A model generated the notes under the pieces. That model did no database searches and was not told the origin of the DNA. It saw only the letters and a list, made by a program, of their open reading frames with translations. Both the position numbers and the translations under genes were made by a program. This document shows positions 17,749 to 26,554 of a DNA stretch of 64,000 nucleotides, piece after piece; positions within the stretch are counted from its first letter, which is position 1, and each line of letters begins with the position of its first letter. The DNA comes from JAGVGT01 sp963807225. Its GTDB lineage: Bacteria; Desulfobacterota; Desulfobulbia; Desulfobulbales; JAGXFP01. The DNA is taken from positions 372,001-436,000 of the forward strand of contig CAWEAD010000005.1 in the NCBI GenBank assembly GCA_963807225.1, written 5' to 3'.

Positions 17749-19473
17749 TTATTCATCTCCGCAAACCCCGCAACGGCGGCAGTTTTTCACATCGCAGGCC
17801 GGCGTAACCCGTGCGGCCAAGCCCTTTTGATATTCATGCCAAAGATAGTCATGCTTGAGACCCTGATCAATAATTTCCCAGGGGAAAAGCTCCTCGGGCC
17901 CGCGGGCGCGGAGAGCATACTCCCGGGGATCTAGGCCCTGGCCGCGGAAAACCTGTTGCCAGTTGCCCCCCCGACGGGCATATTCAACCAGGGCTGGAGC
18001 CTGCCGACGGTCACCCTTGGCCAGAGTGGCCTGCAGAAAGGCGTTTTCCGGTTTCTCGCCCATGATCTTGAGATTGGCTACACCGGCCAATCCTCGGCGC
18101 AGAGAAGTCAGCTTTTTCTTAAGTACGCCCGGCTCCGAGAAGGGATGATACTGAAAAGGGGTCCAGGGCTTGGGCACAAAGGGGTTGATGCTGAGCGTCA
18201 GAGTAGCCAGACGTCCCCTGCTGCGGCCGGGTTCCGTCATGATCGCCCGAACTTCCTTGACCAGTTCGAGCATCTCTTCCAGATCTTCCTCGGTTTCAGT
18301 AGGCAGGCCGATCATAAAATAGAGCTTCAGGTTAGCGATCCCGGCCTGCACCAGCCTGGTAGCAGCCCCCAGAACATCTTCCCTGGTAATCCCCTTGTTG
18401 ATCACCCTTCGCAACCTTTCCGAACCGCCATCCGGGGCGATGGCCACCGTTTTCAGGCCACTTTCGGTCAGCAGCCTTAGAAGCTCCGGGCTTAGCGCAT
18501 CGGCCCGCAAAGACGAAAAAGACAGCTGACAGCCCTCGGCCAGTAAGCGCTCGGCCACCGCCTGCAGATCCTCGGGTCGGGCCATCTCCATGCCCAACAG
18601 CCCGACTCGTTTAACTCCGGCGGGGCGCTGTTCGAGTGCCCTATCGATGGCCGCTCTGGACCAAAGACGGGGAGGACGGTAGACAAAGCCGGCCGCGCAG
18701 AAACGGCAACTGCGGCTGCAACCCCGGCCCAGCTCGACCAGGAAGAGGTCGGCAAATTCGGCCGCCGGGCTCAACAGCCGGGAGTAGCCCGACTGGTCGC
18801 AGTCGGTCAGGGCAACCCGCTTGACCCGCCCGGGCACCTCGGCCAGTGTACGGATCTCGGACAGGAGCCCATCCGACCCATAAAGAAATTGATAAAAGCT
18901 GGGAATATAGCAACCCGGCAACCTGCCGAGACCGGCCAGCAACTCCAGGCGGTCGCCGGATTCGCTTGCCCCGGCGAGAATTTCCAACAGCGCCGGCAAC
19001 AATTCTTCGGCCTCACCGATCATCATCGCCTCAACGAAGGGCGCCAGGGGTTCGGGATTGATGGAGCAGGCCACTCCACCGGCAATGATCAAGGGGGAAC
19101 CAGGAGCGACCTTTTCCCCACGTCGCTGTTCCGCCATGGGCTCGAGCCCGGCCGACAACAGCATGGAGAGCAAGGAAAGCAGGTCCTGCTCGAAACTCCA
19201 GGACACCAGCAGGACGGGAAAATCTTTGAGCGGCCTGGAGGACTCCACGGACCGGGGGCTATCGCCGGCTTCCGGCACAAAGATCCGTTCACAAACCAAA
19301 TCGGGATGGTGGTTGACCAGGTCGTAGACCAGCTGAAAGCCCAGGTTGGACATGCCCACGCCGTAGCGACTCGGAAAAATCAAGCCGACCGGCAACCGCC
19401 CCCGCCAATCTTTTTTCCAGGAACCCCTTTCACTGGGAGCAGGTTCTCTGGCACTGGGCCGTCGATGACGCAT
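17749..19473 (-). CDS. Radical SAM protein of the TIGR03960-like family
   Basis: A 574-residue protein. The N-terminal 230 residues resemble a B12-binding-like domain (LIIAGGVACSINPEP near 128) and the central part holds the radical SAM motif CSRSCRFC (C252, C256, C259). A C-terminal cluster of cysteines, CDVKNCRRCGVC (about 562-573), may hold an additional Fe-S or metal site. The overall layout resembles the B12-domain/radical SAM proteins often found near ribosomal-protein, cell-wall or rodA-type genes. The reaction is unknown. It lies between ftsZ and the sensor kinase and is read with the latter. Confidence 0.8.
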   Translation of the reverse strand: MRHRRPSAREPAPSERGSWKKDWRGRLPVGLIFPSRYGVGMSNLGFQLVYDLVNHHPDLVCERIFVPEAGDSPRSVESSRPLKDFPVLLVSWSFEQDLLSLLSMLLSAGLEPMAEQRRGEKVAPGSPLIIAGGVACSINPEPLAPFVEAMMIGEAEELLPALLEILAGASESGDRLELLAGLGRLPGCYIPSFYQFLYGSDGLLSEIRTLAEVPGRVKRVALTDCDQSGYSRLLSPAAEFADLFLVELGRGCSRSCRFCAAGFVYRPPRLWSRAAIDRALEQRPAGVKRVGLLGMEMARPEDLQAVAERLLAEGCQLSFSSLRADALSPELLRLLTESGLKTVAIAPDGGSERLRRVINKGITREDVLGAATRLVQAGIANLKLYFMIGLPTETEEDLEEMLELVKEVRAIMTEPGRSRGRLATLTLSINPFVPKPWTPFQYHPFSEPGVLKKKLTSLRRGLAGVANLKIMGEKPENAFLQATLAKGDRRQAPALVEYARRGGNWQQVFRGQGLDPREYALRARGPEELFPWEIIDQGLKHDYLWHEYQKGLAARVTPACDVKNCRRCGVCGDE

Positions 19474-19534
19474 AACAGATTATCGTTCCGGATGAGCAGC
19501 CAGGTTGTGCCGAAGCAGGGTAGGAATAGCGATC

Positions 19535-20698
19535 TCAGTTCTCGTTGCGCCGGATAAAGGTCGGGGTTTCCAGCTTTTCCTCGTCAAATCCCAGGTCGAG
19601 GAAAGGATTGCGTTTGCGGGCCGGCGGACGCGGCTCTGAAGAACCGCCATCCCGTTGATGAAAAGGAAGGGTCGGAGGCGCGGCGCGGCGCGTCCGAGGC
19701 AGGGCCGAAACCTTATCGGGCAAGGAATCCAGTTCGGTTTCACCGTTGATGCCGGTGGCGATCACTGTTACCCGCAGGGCCTCGCCGAGGCTTTCGTCAA
19801 AGGTTACACCGAGGATGATATTGGCCTCTTCATGGGCCTCTTCGTGGATGATCCCGGTAATCTCGGTGACCTCGGCCATACTTAGCATATCTTCCCGGGA
19901 TGATATATTGACCAGTACCCCGCGAGCCCCGTCGATACTGATGTCCTGCAGCAGGGGGCTGGCAATGGCCATATTGACGGCATCGGCCCCACGATGGTCG
20001 CCATAGCCCAGTCCGGCTCCCATCAGGGCGGGACCCATCTCGTTCATGATCGCCTTGACATCGGCAAAATCAGGATTGATATAACCGGGCAGGTTGATAG
20101 TATCGGTGATCCCTTTTACCGCCTGGACCAGAATATCGTCGGCCATCTTCATGCTGTCGATGAAACGCACACCCCGACCGGCCAAGGTAAGCAGCCGATC
20201 ATTGGGCACGGTGATAATGGTGTCGACATGCTTTTTCAGCATCTCCCAGCCCTTTAAGGCGTTCTTGTTCCTGGTCCGCCCTTCGAAGGTGAAGGGCTTG
20301 GTCACTACCGCCACGGTCAGAGCCCCCAACTCCTTGCTGATCCGGGCCACCACAGGTGCGGCACCGGTACCGGTTCCACCACCCAGGCCGGCGGTAATGA
20401 AAACCATGTCGCATTGGCCGATGATCTGGCGGATCTCTTCGGTGCTCTCTTCGGCCGCTTCCCGGCCCCGTTCGGGGTTGGCTCCGGCGCCAAGGCCCTT
20501 GGCGCTCTTGGGCCCCAACTGCAGGCGAATGTCGGCCTTGGAATTTTCCAAGGCCTGCACGTCGGTATTGACGGCAATAAACTCCACCCCGCAGATTCCC
20601 TGGCCGGCCATGGTATTGATGGCGTTACCGCCGCCGCCGCCGACGCCGACGACCTTGATTACGGCCCGGGTATCGCTGTTAATGAACTCGAATGTCAT
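19535..20698 (-). CDS. ftsZ: Cell division protein FtsZ
   Basis: FtsZ is the tubulin-like GTPase that forms the division ring. The 387-residue protein carries GVGGGGGNAINTM (near residue 18), the tubulin signature GGGTGTGAAPVVA (near 105) and the T7-loop NPDFADVKAIM (near 208). A variable linker from about 318 leads to a C-terminal segment PTFIRRN that looks like the conserved FtsA/ZipA-binding peptide. It is the last gene of the dcw cluster, 112 bases after ftsA. Confidence 0.98.
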   Translation of the reverse strand: MTFEFINSDTRAVIKVVGVGGGGGNAINTMAGQGICGVEFIAVNTDVQALENSKADIRLQLGPKSAKGLGAGANPERGREAAEESTEEIRQIIGQCDMVFITAGLGGGTGTGAAPVVARISKELGALTVAVVTKPFTFEGRTRNKNALKGWEMLKKHVDTIITVPNDRLLTLAGRGVRFIDSMKMADDILVQAVKGITDTINLPGYINPDFADVKAIMNEMGPALMGAGLGYGDHRGADAVNMAIASPLLQDISIDGARGVLVNISSREDMLSMAEVTEITGIIHEEAHEEANIILGVTFDESLGEALRVTVIATGINGETELDSLPDKVSALPRTRRAAPPTLPFHQRDGGSSEPRPPARKRNPFLDLGFDEEKLETPTFIRRNEN

Positions 20699-20810
20699 GC
20701 ACGCCTCATGGACTGATCAGGCTTGGGGGATGGTTTCTATTCATAGAATACTGTAAACCAAGCCTGCCTTCTACTGATTTTTATAAATATTTCAAGCTCT
20801 TCGGCCAATC

Positions 20811-22043
20811 TCAAGAGTTTCCCCCGAACCATTGCCGCATCCGTAGGGCGACTCGACTGAAAAAACCCGCCTCACCCTGCCGCAACCGGCGCTGAGACTC
20901 GTTTTTCATGCCATAATAGACTAGGCCGATCCCGGTAGCGAACTGCGGGCCGGCAACCAGTTCTCCCATCCCCCCCACCTTCCGTGGATAACCGATACGG
21001 ACCGGAAGATCGAAAATCTGCTCGGCTAGATCCACCATGTTGGTCAGGAGTGAGGTGCCGCCGGTCATGACCAGGCCGGCATTGATCTGGACCAGATAGG
21101 ATGAATCCTCCAACTGCCTTTTGACCAGCGACAGCATCTCCTCCACCCTGGGTTCGAGGATTTCACCCATGACCCGACGGGAAAGCTTCCGAGCCTGCCT
21201 GCCCCCTACGCTGGGCACCTCGACGGCCTGATCCTTGTCAATCATTACCGCCAGGGCCGAACCGAATCTCTCTTTGAGCAACTCGGCCTCTTTCAAAGGG
21301 GTGCGTAGACCGATGGAGAGGTCGTTGGTCAGGTTATGGCCACCGACCCCCAGCACAAAGGTATGCTTAATGGTGCCGTCGGCAAAAACCGCCAAGTCGG
21401 TGGTGCCGCCGCCGATATCGAGCAACCCGACACCCAACTCCATCTCCTCGCGGCTCAACACCGCTTCGGCAGAGGCCAGCGATTCGAGTACTACATCACC
21501 CACTTCCAACCCGGCCCGGTTGCAGCATTTGATGATATTCTGTACCGCCGCCACCTGGCCGGTGACAATATGGACGTCCGCCTCCAAACGCACTCCGGTC
21601 ATGCCCAGGGGATATTGAATGCCATCCTGGCCGTCAACCACGAATTCCTGGGGTATCACGTGCAGGACCTCTTGATCGGTGGGGATCGGCACGGCTTTGG
21701 CCGCATCGATCACCCGGTCGATATCCTCCTGGGTGATCTCACTGTTGCGGACCGGCACCAGCCCCCGGCTGTTGAACCCCTTGATATGACTGCCGGCGAT
21801 ACCCACAAAGACCTGGGAAATCTCACAGCCGGCCATCTGTTCGGCGTCGGCCACGGCTTTCTGAATCGAATCCACGGTGCTGTCGATATTGATCACTACC
21901 CCGCGACGCAACCCTACCGAGGGATGATTACCCACGCCGATCACCGACACCTGTTCATCTTTGATTTCGGCCACCACTACACAGATCTTGGTGGTACCGA
22001 TATCCAGACCAACGATCAGTTCACCCCGTTCTTCCTGTTTCAT
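20811..22043 (-). CDS. ftsA: Cell division protein FtsA
   Basis: FtsA is the actin-like protein that tethers FtsZ filaments to the membrane. The 410-residue product has the phosphate-1 motif DIGTTKICVVVAE near residue 13, LLDIGGGTTDLAVF near 200 and a C-terminal amphipathic tail (SRVALRMRQWFGG) for membrane binding. The frame is open to 22055, but ATG at 22043 (MKQEERGEL) has GGAG eight bases upstream and matches the family start. It follows ftsQ by 22 bases. Confidence 0.96.
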   Translation of the reverse strand: MKQEERGELIVGLDIGTTKICVVVAEIKDEQVSVIGVGNHPSVGLRRGVVINIDSTVDSIQKAVADAEQMAGCEISQVFVGIAGSHIKGFNSRGLVPVRNSEITQEDIDRVIDAAKAVPIPTDQEVLHVIPQEFVVDGQDGIQYPLGMTGVRLEADVHIVTGQVAAVQNIIKCCNRAGLEVGDVVLESLASAEAVLSREEMELGVGLLDIGGGTTDLAVFADGTIKHTFVLGVGGHNLTNDLSIGLRTPLKEAELLKERFGSALAVMIDKDQAVEVPSVGGRQARKLSRRVMGEILEPRVEEMLSLVKRQLEDSSYLVQINAGLVMTGGTSLLTNMVDLAEQIFDLPVRIGYPRKVGGMGELVAGPQFATGIGLVYYGMKNESQRRLRQGEAGFFSRVALRMRQWFGGNS

Positions 22044-22065
22044 GCAGCGCTCCACGTCCCGGTCA

Positions 22066-22887
22066 TTACTTTTGGTCGCCGGTCAACCCCACCAGTATTT
22101 GGCCGTCCCGATAGTCCGCATCGATGTAGGCAATCTCACCGAATTCCTGGCGTTTGTACAATCCGCTCAAGACTCGGGCCACCCGCTCGTACTTGCTCTT
22201 CATCTCCCCTCGTCCGAGGCGGATAGGAAAGGGGCGACTCATCAGATACAACACCAGATCCCCGGGATCCCCGACATCGATCTCCGAGATATTCTGGGCC
22301 GGCAAATTGGGGTTGCCGCCACCGGCGTAACCGAGAAATTTCAGGGCCTCGGCCATCACCTCCTGCTCGGTCTGGTCATCGGCCACCTTCTTCACCGCGC
22401 CGGAGATCACCGGGTAATCCAGGTCATCGGGGGGAAGAACCGGGGCAAAAGCCAAGCCCTGTCGATCCAGGTAGAACAATTGGCCATCCCGGTTCAAGAT
22501 TGCCACCGGCGACTTCTCCCGGACCCTGATCTCCAGACGATTCGGCCAGTGCCGCTTTACCTCAGCCGAGGCCACCCAGGCATTATCGGCAACCCGCGCC
22601 CGGATCTTACGGCCGGAGAGAGCGACCAGGTTGGAGTGGATATCGACCCCGCTAAGTTCCAGGACCTTCTCCTTGCTCAGCCGATTGACTCCTTCAATGT
22701 CTATTTCAGTTACCTGGAAAAAAGTGCCGTGGGCCAATCCCCGATAAACCAGGCTCAGCAGGACGGCCAGCAACATGGCGGCCAGAGCTGATCCGGTCAG
22801 CCGGCGCAGCCAGCGGCCCCGCCCTTTGCTGTTTCGGCCCGGCCGCTGATAGCTCACGTATCTCCCGCCGCCACTCGTTTTCACCAT
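22066..22887 (-). CDS. ftsQ: Cell division protein FtsQ
   Basis: FtsQ is a bitopic inner-membrane protein that recruits FtsL and FtsB. The 273-residue protein has a basic cytoplasmic tail (1-31), one transmembrane segment near 31-50, a POTRA domain (FFQVTEIDIEGVNRLSKEKV, about 55-130) and a FtsQ-type beta domain (about 130-270). It sits between murB and ftsA, 2 bases after murB. No anomaly. Confidence 0.93.
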   Translation of the reverse strand: MVKTSGGGRYVSYQRPGRNSKGRGRWLRRLTGSALAAMLLAVLLSLVYRGLAHGTFFQVTEIDIEGVNRLSKEKVLELSGVDIHSNLVALSGRKIRARVADNAWVASAEVKRHWPNRLEIRVREKSPVAILNRDGQLFYLDRQGLAFAPVLPPDDLDYPVISGAVKKVADDQTEQEVMAEALKFLGYAGGGNPNLPAQNISEIDVGDPGDLVLYLMSRPFPIRLGRGEMKSKYERVARVLSGLYKRQEFGEIAYIDADYRDGQILVGLTGDQK

Positions 22888-22889
22888 CT

Positions 22890-23831
22890 TCAGTTCTCTC
22901 GACCAACGACCGGGCCGATGATCTTTACTTCGGGTTCCAACCAGACCCCGTGCACTTCCCGGACTCGTTCCTGAACCAGGCGCATCAGGGCCAAGATCTG
23001 CGCCGCCGTTGCCCCGCCGGTATTGACCAGGAAATTGGCATGCACCTCGGAAACCCTGGCCTCGCCTACCGCGGCGCCTTTGAGGCCGGCGCTTTCGATC
23101 AACCGGCCGGCAAAGTCACCGACCGGATTCTTGAAAAAAGAACCGGCGCTGGCCACCCCTTTGGGTTGTTGGCGGCGCCTGGCTGCGGACCAATCACGGC
23201 AGCGGGCCTCAATCGAGATTGGCGATTCTGGCAGCAAGGCAAAAGTGGCGCTCAAGATCACCGCCTCTTCCGACCCCAGCCAATGGCGGTAAGAAAAAGC
23301 CAGCTCAGCGCGTCTCTTCTGTACCAACCGCCCATCCTCCAGCCAGGCCAAGGCCAACAAAACATCTTGGAGTTCAATGCCCCAGGCCCCTGCGTTCATC
23401 ACCACCGCACCGCCGACACTGCCGGGAATCCCCACGGTGAATTCCAGCCCGCTCAAGCCCCGCTCTAGGCACCAGTTCAGCAAACGGGCCAGGCTGCAGC
23501 CGGCAGCCGCCTCCACCATGGTACGCCCTTCGGCGTCGATCCCAACTTCTCTAATGGTTCCGAACTTACGCCCCAGAAGCAGCACCAGCCCGGCAAAACC
23601 CTCGTCGGCCACCAGCAGATTACTGCCGCCGCCGATCACCAACCAGGGGATCCCGCTGTCCCGGCAACCTGCCACCGCCAGTCTGACTTCCTCGATGCTC
23701 CCGGGTTCAATCAAAGCACCGGCCGGTCCGCCGACCCTTAAGGTGGTAAGCTCGGCTAACGGAGCATTCCAGAGCACCGGTCCCTGCCAGAACTGCTCCA
23801 CCCGCTGTCGCAGATCGGTTTTTCCCGTCAT
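22890..23831 (-). CDS. murB: UDP-N-acetylenolpyruvoylglucosamine reductase
   Basis: MurB uses NADPH and FAD to reduce enolpyruvyl-UDP-GlcNAc to UDP-MurNAc in the cytoplasm. The 313-residue protein has TTLRVGGPAGALIEP near residue 29, the FAD segment GGGSNLLVADEGF near 65, GIPGSVGGAVVMNAGAWG near 133 and the type I/II catalytic region SAGSFFKNPVGDFAGRLIE near 224. It starts 3 bases after murC and ends 2 bases before ftsQ. Confidence 0.97.
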   Translation of the reverse strand: MTGKTDLRQRVEQFWQGPVLWNAPLAELTTLRVGGPAGALIEPGSIEEVRLAVAGCRDSGIPWLVIGGGSNLLVADEGFAGLVLLLGRKFGTIREVGIDAEGRTMVEAAAGCSLARLLNWCLERGLSGLEFTVGIPGSVGGAVVMNAGAWGIELQDVLLALAWLEDGRLVQKRRAELAFSYRHWLGSEEAVILSATFALLPESPISIEARCRDWSAARRRQQPKGVASAGSFFKNPVGDFAGRLIESAGLKGAAVGEARVSEVHANFLVNTGGATAAQILALMRLVQERVREVHGVWLEPEVKIIGPVVGREN

Positions 23832-23834
23832 CTG

Positions 23835-25217
23835 CTAATCCTGCTCCAGCAGCTCCAGCAGTTGTTCACCGGCCTGGAGGATATTGCCGGCGCCAAGGGT
23901 CAAAACCACATCACCGGCCAGCAGAATAGGCAGCACCGCCCCCGGCAAACCTTCTACCTCCGCGACAAAATGGGCCTGGCGCTGGCCATGCTGACGCGTA
24001 CCCTGAAGCAGGGCCTCACCGGTAACCCCTTCGATGGGGCTCTCGCTGGCAGCATAAATCTCGGTCATGTAGAGAATATCGGCATCATGAAAAGCGGTGC
24101 AGAACTCCTTGAACAATCCCTGGGTCCGGGTGTAGCGATGCGGCTGGAACAGGACCACCAGCCTACGTTTCGGCCAGGCGCCGCGGAGGGCGGCCAGGGT
24201 CGCCTTGATTTCGGTGGGGTGGTGGCCGTAATCGTCGATCACCGTGATCCCCCGGGCCTCGCCCTTGATCTGGAGCCGCCGCTGAACCCCGTCGAAACTG
24301 GCCAGAGCCCCGGCGATTTCCGCAAAGGGAATATCCAGTTCCAGTCCGACCGATGCCGCCGCCAGGGAATTCTGGACATTGTGCAGGCCCGGCAGGGCCA
24401 GGCTGATCCGCCCCAACGCCTCGTCCTGCCGCCAGAGCTCGTAGGTCGCGGTCAGCCCGGCCATCTCCACGCCGCGGGCATGGATTTCGGCCTGGGCGCT
24501 GAGACCGTAGGTGATGGTCCGCTTTTCGATCCTGGGCAACAACTCGACCACTTGGGGATCGTCCAGGCAGACGATGGCCGCCCCATAGAAGGGCAACTTA
24601 TTGATGAACAGCAGAAATGTTTCGCGAATCTCGTCCAAGTCACGGTAGTGGTCGAGATGCTCCAGGTCGATATTGGTAACCACCTCAAGCACCGGCGAGA
24701 GTTTCAGGAAGGAGCCGTCACTTTCGTCGGCCTCGGCCACCAGAAACTGTCCCTTGCCAAGTTTGGCGTTGGAGCCCAGGGCATTGACCTTGCCGCCGAT
24801 GATCACGGTGGGATCGAGATTGGCCTGAGCCAGGAGCCAGCCGACCATGGAGGTGGTCGAGGTTTTGCCGTGGCTGCCGGCGATGGCGATGCCAAAGCGG
24901 CTCAGTCGCATCAGTTCGGCCAGCATCTCGGCGCGGGGAATTACCGGGATATGCCGTTCATGGGCCGCCAGGATTTCCGGATTGTCCGGCCGCACCGCCG
25001 AAGAGACGACCACCACATTGGCCTCCCGGACCCAGTCGGCTTGGTGACCCAGATGAATCAAGCCGCCCATGGACGCCAACCGCCGGGTGATTTCGCTCTC
25101 CCGCAAGTCCGAGCCGGTGACTCGGTACCCCAGGTTGAGCAAAACCTCGGCGATGCCGCTCATGCCAATGCCACCGATGCCGACAAAATGGATGTTCTTG
25201 GCCCGTTTCTTATACAT
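23835..25217 (-). CDS. murC: UDP-N-acetylmuramate--L-alanine ligase
   Basis: MurC adds L-alanine to UDP-MurNAc. The 460-residue protein has an N-terminal Rossmann motif, HFVGIGGIGMSGIA (near residue 10), the ATP-binding AGSHGKTSTTSM segment (near 112), EADESDGSFLKL (near 165) and a late DDYGHHPTEIKATL block. It overlaps murG by 8 bases and precedes murB by 3, so it is translationally linked. Confidence 0.97.
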   Translation of the reverse strand: MYKKRAKNIHFVGIGGIGMSGIAEVLLNLGYRVTGSDLRESEITRRLASMGGLIHLGHQADWVREANVVVVSSAVRPDNPEILAAHERHIPVIPRAEMLAELMRLSRFGIAIAGSHGKTSTTSMVGWLLAQANLDPTVIIGGKVNALGSNAKLGKGQFLVAEADESDGSFLKLSPVLEVVTNIDLEHLDHYRDLDEIRETFLLFINKLPFYGAAIVCLDDPQVVELLPRIEKRTITYGLSAQAEIHARGVEMAGLTATYELWRQDEALGRISLALPGLHNVQNSLAAASVGLELDIPFAEIAGALASFDGVQRRLQIKGEARGITVIDDYGHHPTEIKATLAALRGAWPKRRLVVLFQPHRYTRTQGLFKEFCTAFHDADILYMTEIYAASESPIEGVTGEALLQGTRQHGQRQAHFVAEVEGLPGAVLPILLAGDVVLTLGAGNILQAGEQLLELLEQD

Positions 25218-26343
25218 GCTTAGCTGGTAATCTCCGTTTTTTTATTTTGATCAGTTCCAGGCCCCCCTGCACGATGAAAGCGGTGGCCTCCGGATAGGCG
25301 ACCTCCCGGGCTCGCCGGCCCATCTCTTCCAGTCTACCTGAATCATTAAGTAATTCGATTATCCGCCCGGCCAGCTCCGAGCCGTTCAATTCCGCCTCTC
25401 GGTACAGCAGAGCCCCACCGCGTTCGGCCACCAGTCCGGCGTTGAACTCCTGGTGGTTGTCGGCCGCATAGGGATAGGGCACCAGGATGGCCGGTTTGCC
25501 CAGCACGCATAGTTCAGCCAGGCTGGTGGCGCCGGCCCGCGACACCACAAGATCGGCCTGGCGGTAGATTGCGGCCATATCGTCAAAAAAACCGCTGACC
25601 TGAGCCATAATTCCGGCCTGCCGATATTGCCGGCTTACCAACTCTTCATCCCGAGAACCGGTCTGGTGGATAACCCGGAAACCGGTGGGCAGATCGTTCT
25701 GCCGCGCCACCAGGCCTTCAACCACCAGCTGGTTCAACCTGTGCGCCCCCTGGCTGCCGCCTAGAACCAGAAGGGTAGTGCCGATCTGTCCCCGCTTTTC
25801 CCGAGCCAGGGCCAAGATTTCAGACCGCACCGGATTACCGCTCAGGACTGTGCGCCCGGTCGGGAAATACCTGTCGCTACCGGGTAGCGACAGGAAAATG
25901 CGATCGACGAACCGGCCCAGCCAGCGGTTGGCCAGACCCGGCACCGAATTCTGTTCATGAATGGCGGTAGGAATGCCCAGCAAACGGGCAGCCAAGACTA
26001 CCGGCCCGGTGACATAACCGCCCACCCCCAGCACCAGATCAGGCCGGAACTTCCTCAGGATCCGGGCGGAGTTCCACATGGCCAGCGGCAGTTGCCAGAT
26101 GGCGGCAAGCCGGCCCGAGAAAGAGCGCCCCTTGAGTCCCTGGCAGCGGATGGCGGCGACGGAGAAAGGCCGCCCGCCCAAGACCCGGCTATCTACCTGG
26201 CGATCGGTACCAATAAACAACACCCGGCTACCTTCCACTTCGGACAGTATAGCCTCACCCACCGCGATACCGGGGAAGAGATGCCCGCCGGTGCCGCCGC
26301 CCGTGATCACCAGCCGGATGTCCCGGAGGTGGTCATTCATCAT
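25210..26343 (-). CDS. murG: Undecaprenyl-PP-MurNAc-pentapeptide GlcNAc transferase
   Basis: MurG transfers GlcNAc to lipid I, giving lipid II, on the inner face of the membrane. The 377-residue protein has the N-terminal GGGTGGHLFPG motif near residue 15, GVGGYVTGPVVLAA near 108, HEQNSVPG near 132, LGGSQGAHRLN near 200 and the donor-binding SRAGATSLAEL near 273. The start (MMNDHLR) overlaps the stop of the 70-codon Cys-rich gene by 4 bases. Confidence 0.97.
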   Translation of the reverse strand: MMNDHLRDIRLVITGGGTGGHLFPGIAVGEAILSEVEGSRVLFIGTDRQVDSRVLGGRPFSVAAIRCQGLKGRSFSGRLAAIWQLPLAMWNSARILRKFRPDLVLGVGGYVTGPVVLAARLLGIPTAIHEQNSVPGLANRWLGRFVDRIFLSLPGSDRYFPTGRTVLSGNPVRSEILALAREKRGQIGTTLLVLGGSQGAHRLNQLVVEGLVARQNDLPTGFRVIHQTGSRDEELVSRQYRQAGIMAQVSGFFDDMAAIYRQADLVVSRAGATSLAELCVLGKPAILVPYPYAADNHQEFNAGLVAERGGALLYREAELNGSELAGRIIELLNDSGRLEEMGRRAREVAYPEATAFIVQGGLELIKIKKRRLPAKHV

Positions 26344-26552
26344 AGGGTACTACCGTCGGTCACCGGCTGGGGTCGGAGAGAACCAGAGCCCGGGAGCGCC
26401 TGATTGTAGGCCCGGTCGATGCCGGCCCGAGCCCGATCGAAGCAGCCCGGGCATAAACCATGATTGCGCCAGGCGAAACTGGTGGCAACCTTCTTTTTCG
26501 ACAAATGCCTTTTACCGATTTTTTCCTGGCAGATACAGCAGATTACCGTCAT
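26340..26552 (-). CDS. Small Cys-rich (zinc-ribbon-like) protein in the ftsW position
   Basis: A 70-residue ORF between murD and murG, where ftsW is usually found. It starts 2 bases after the murD stop and its stop overlaps the murG start by 4 bases, so it is a true operon member. The N-terminus (MTVICCICQEKIG) has C5, C6 and C8 and a second pair lies in GLCPGCFDRARAG, consistent with a four-Cys zinc site or a ribbon with CxxC/CxxC ligands. A lysine-rich loop lies between them and the last 25 residues look disordered. I do not recognise the family. It has no membrane segment and so cannot substitute for FtsW chemically. No ftsW is present anywhere in this window. Confidence 0.75.
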   Translation of the reverse strand: MTVICCICQEKIGKRHLSKKKVATSFAWRNHGLCPGCFDRARAGIDRAYNQALPGSGSLRPQPVTDGSTL

Positions 26553-26554
26553 GA

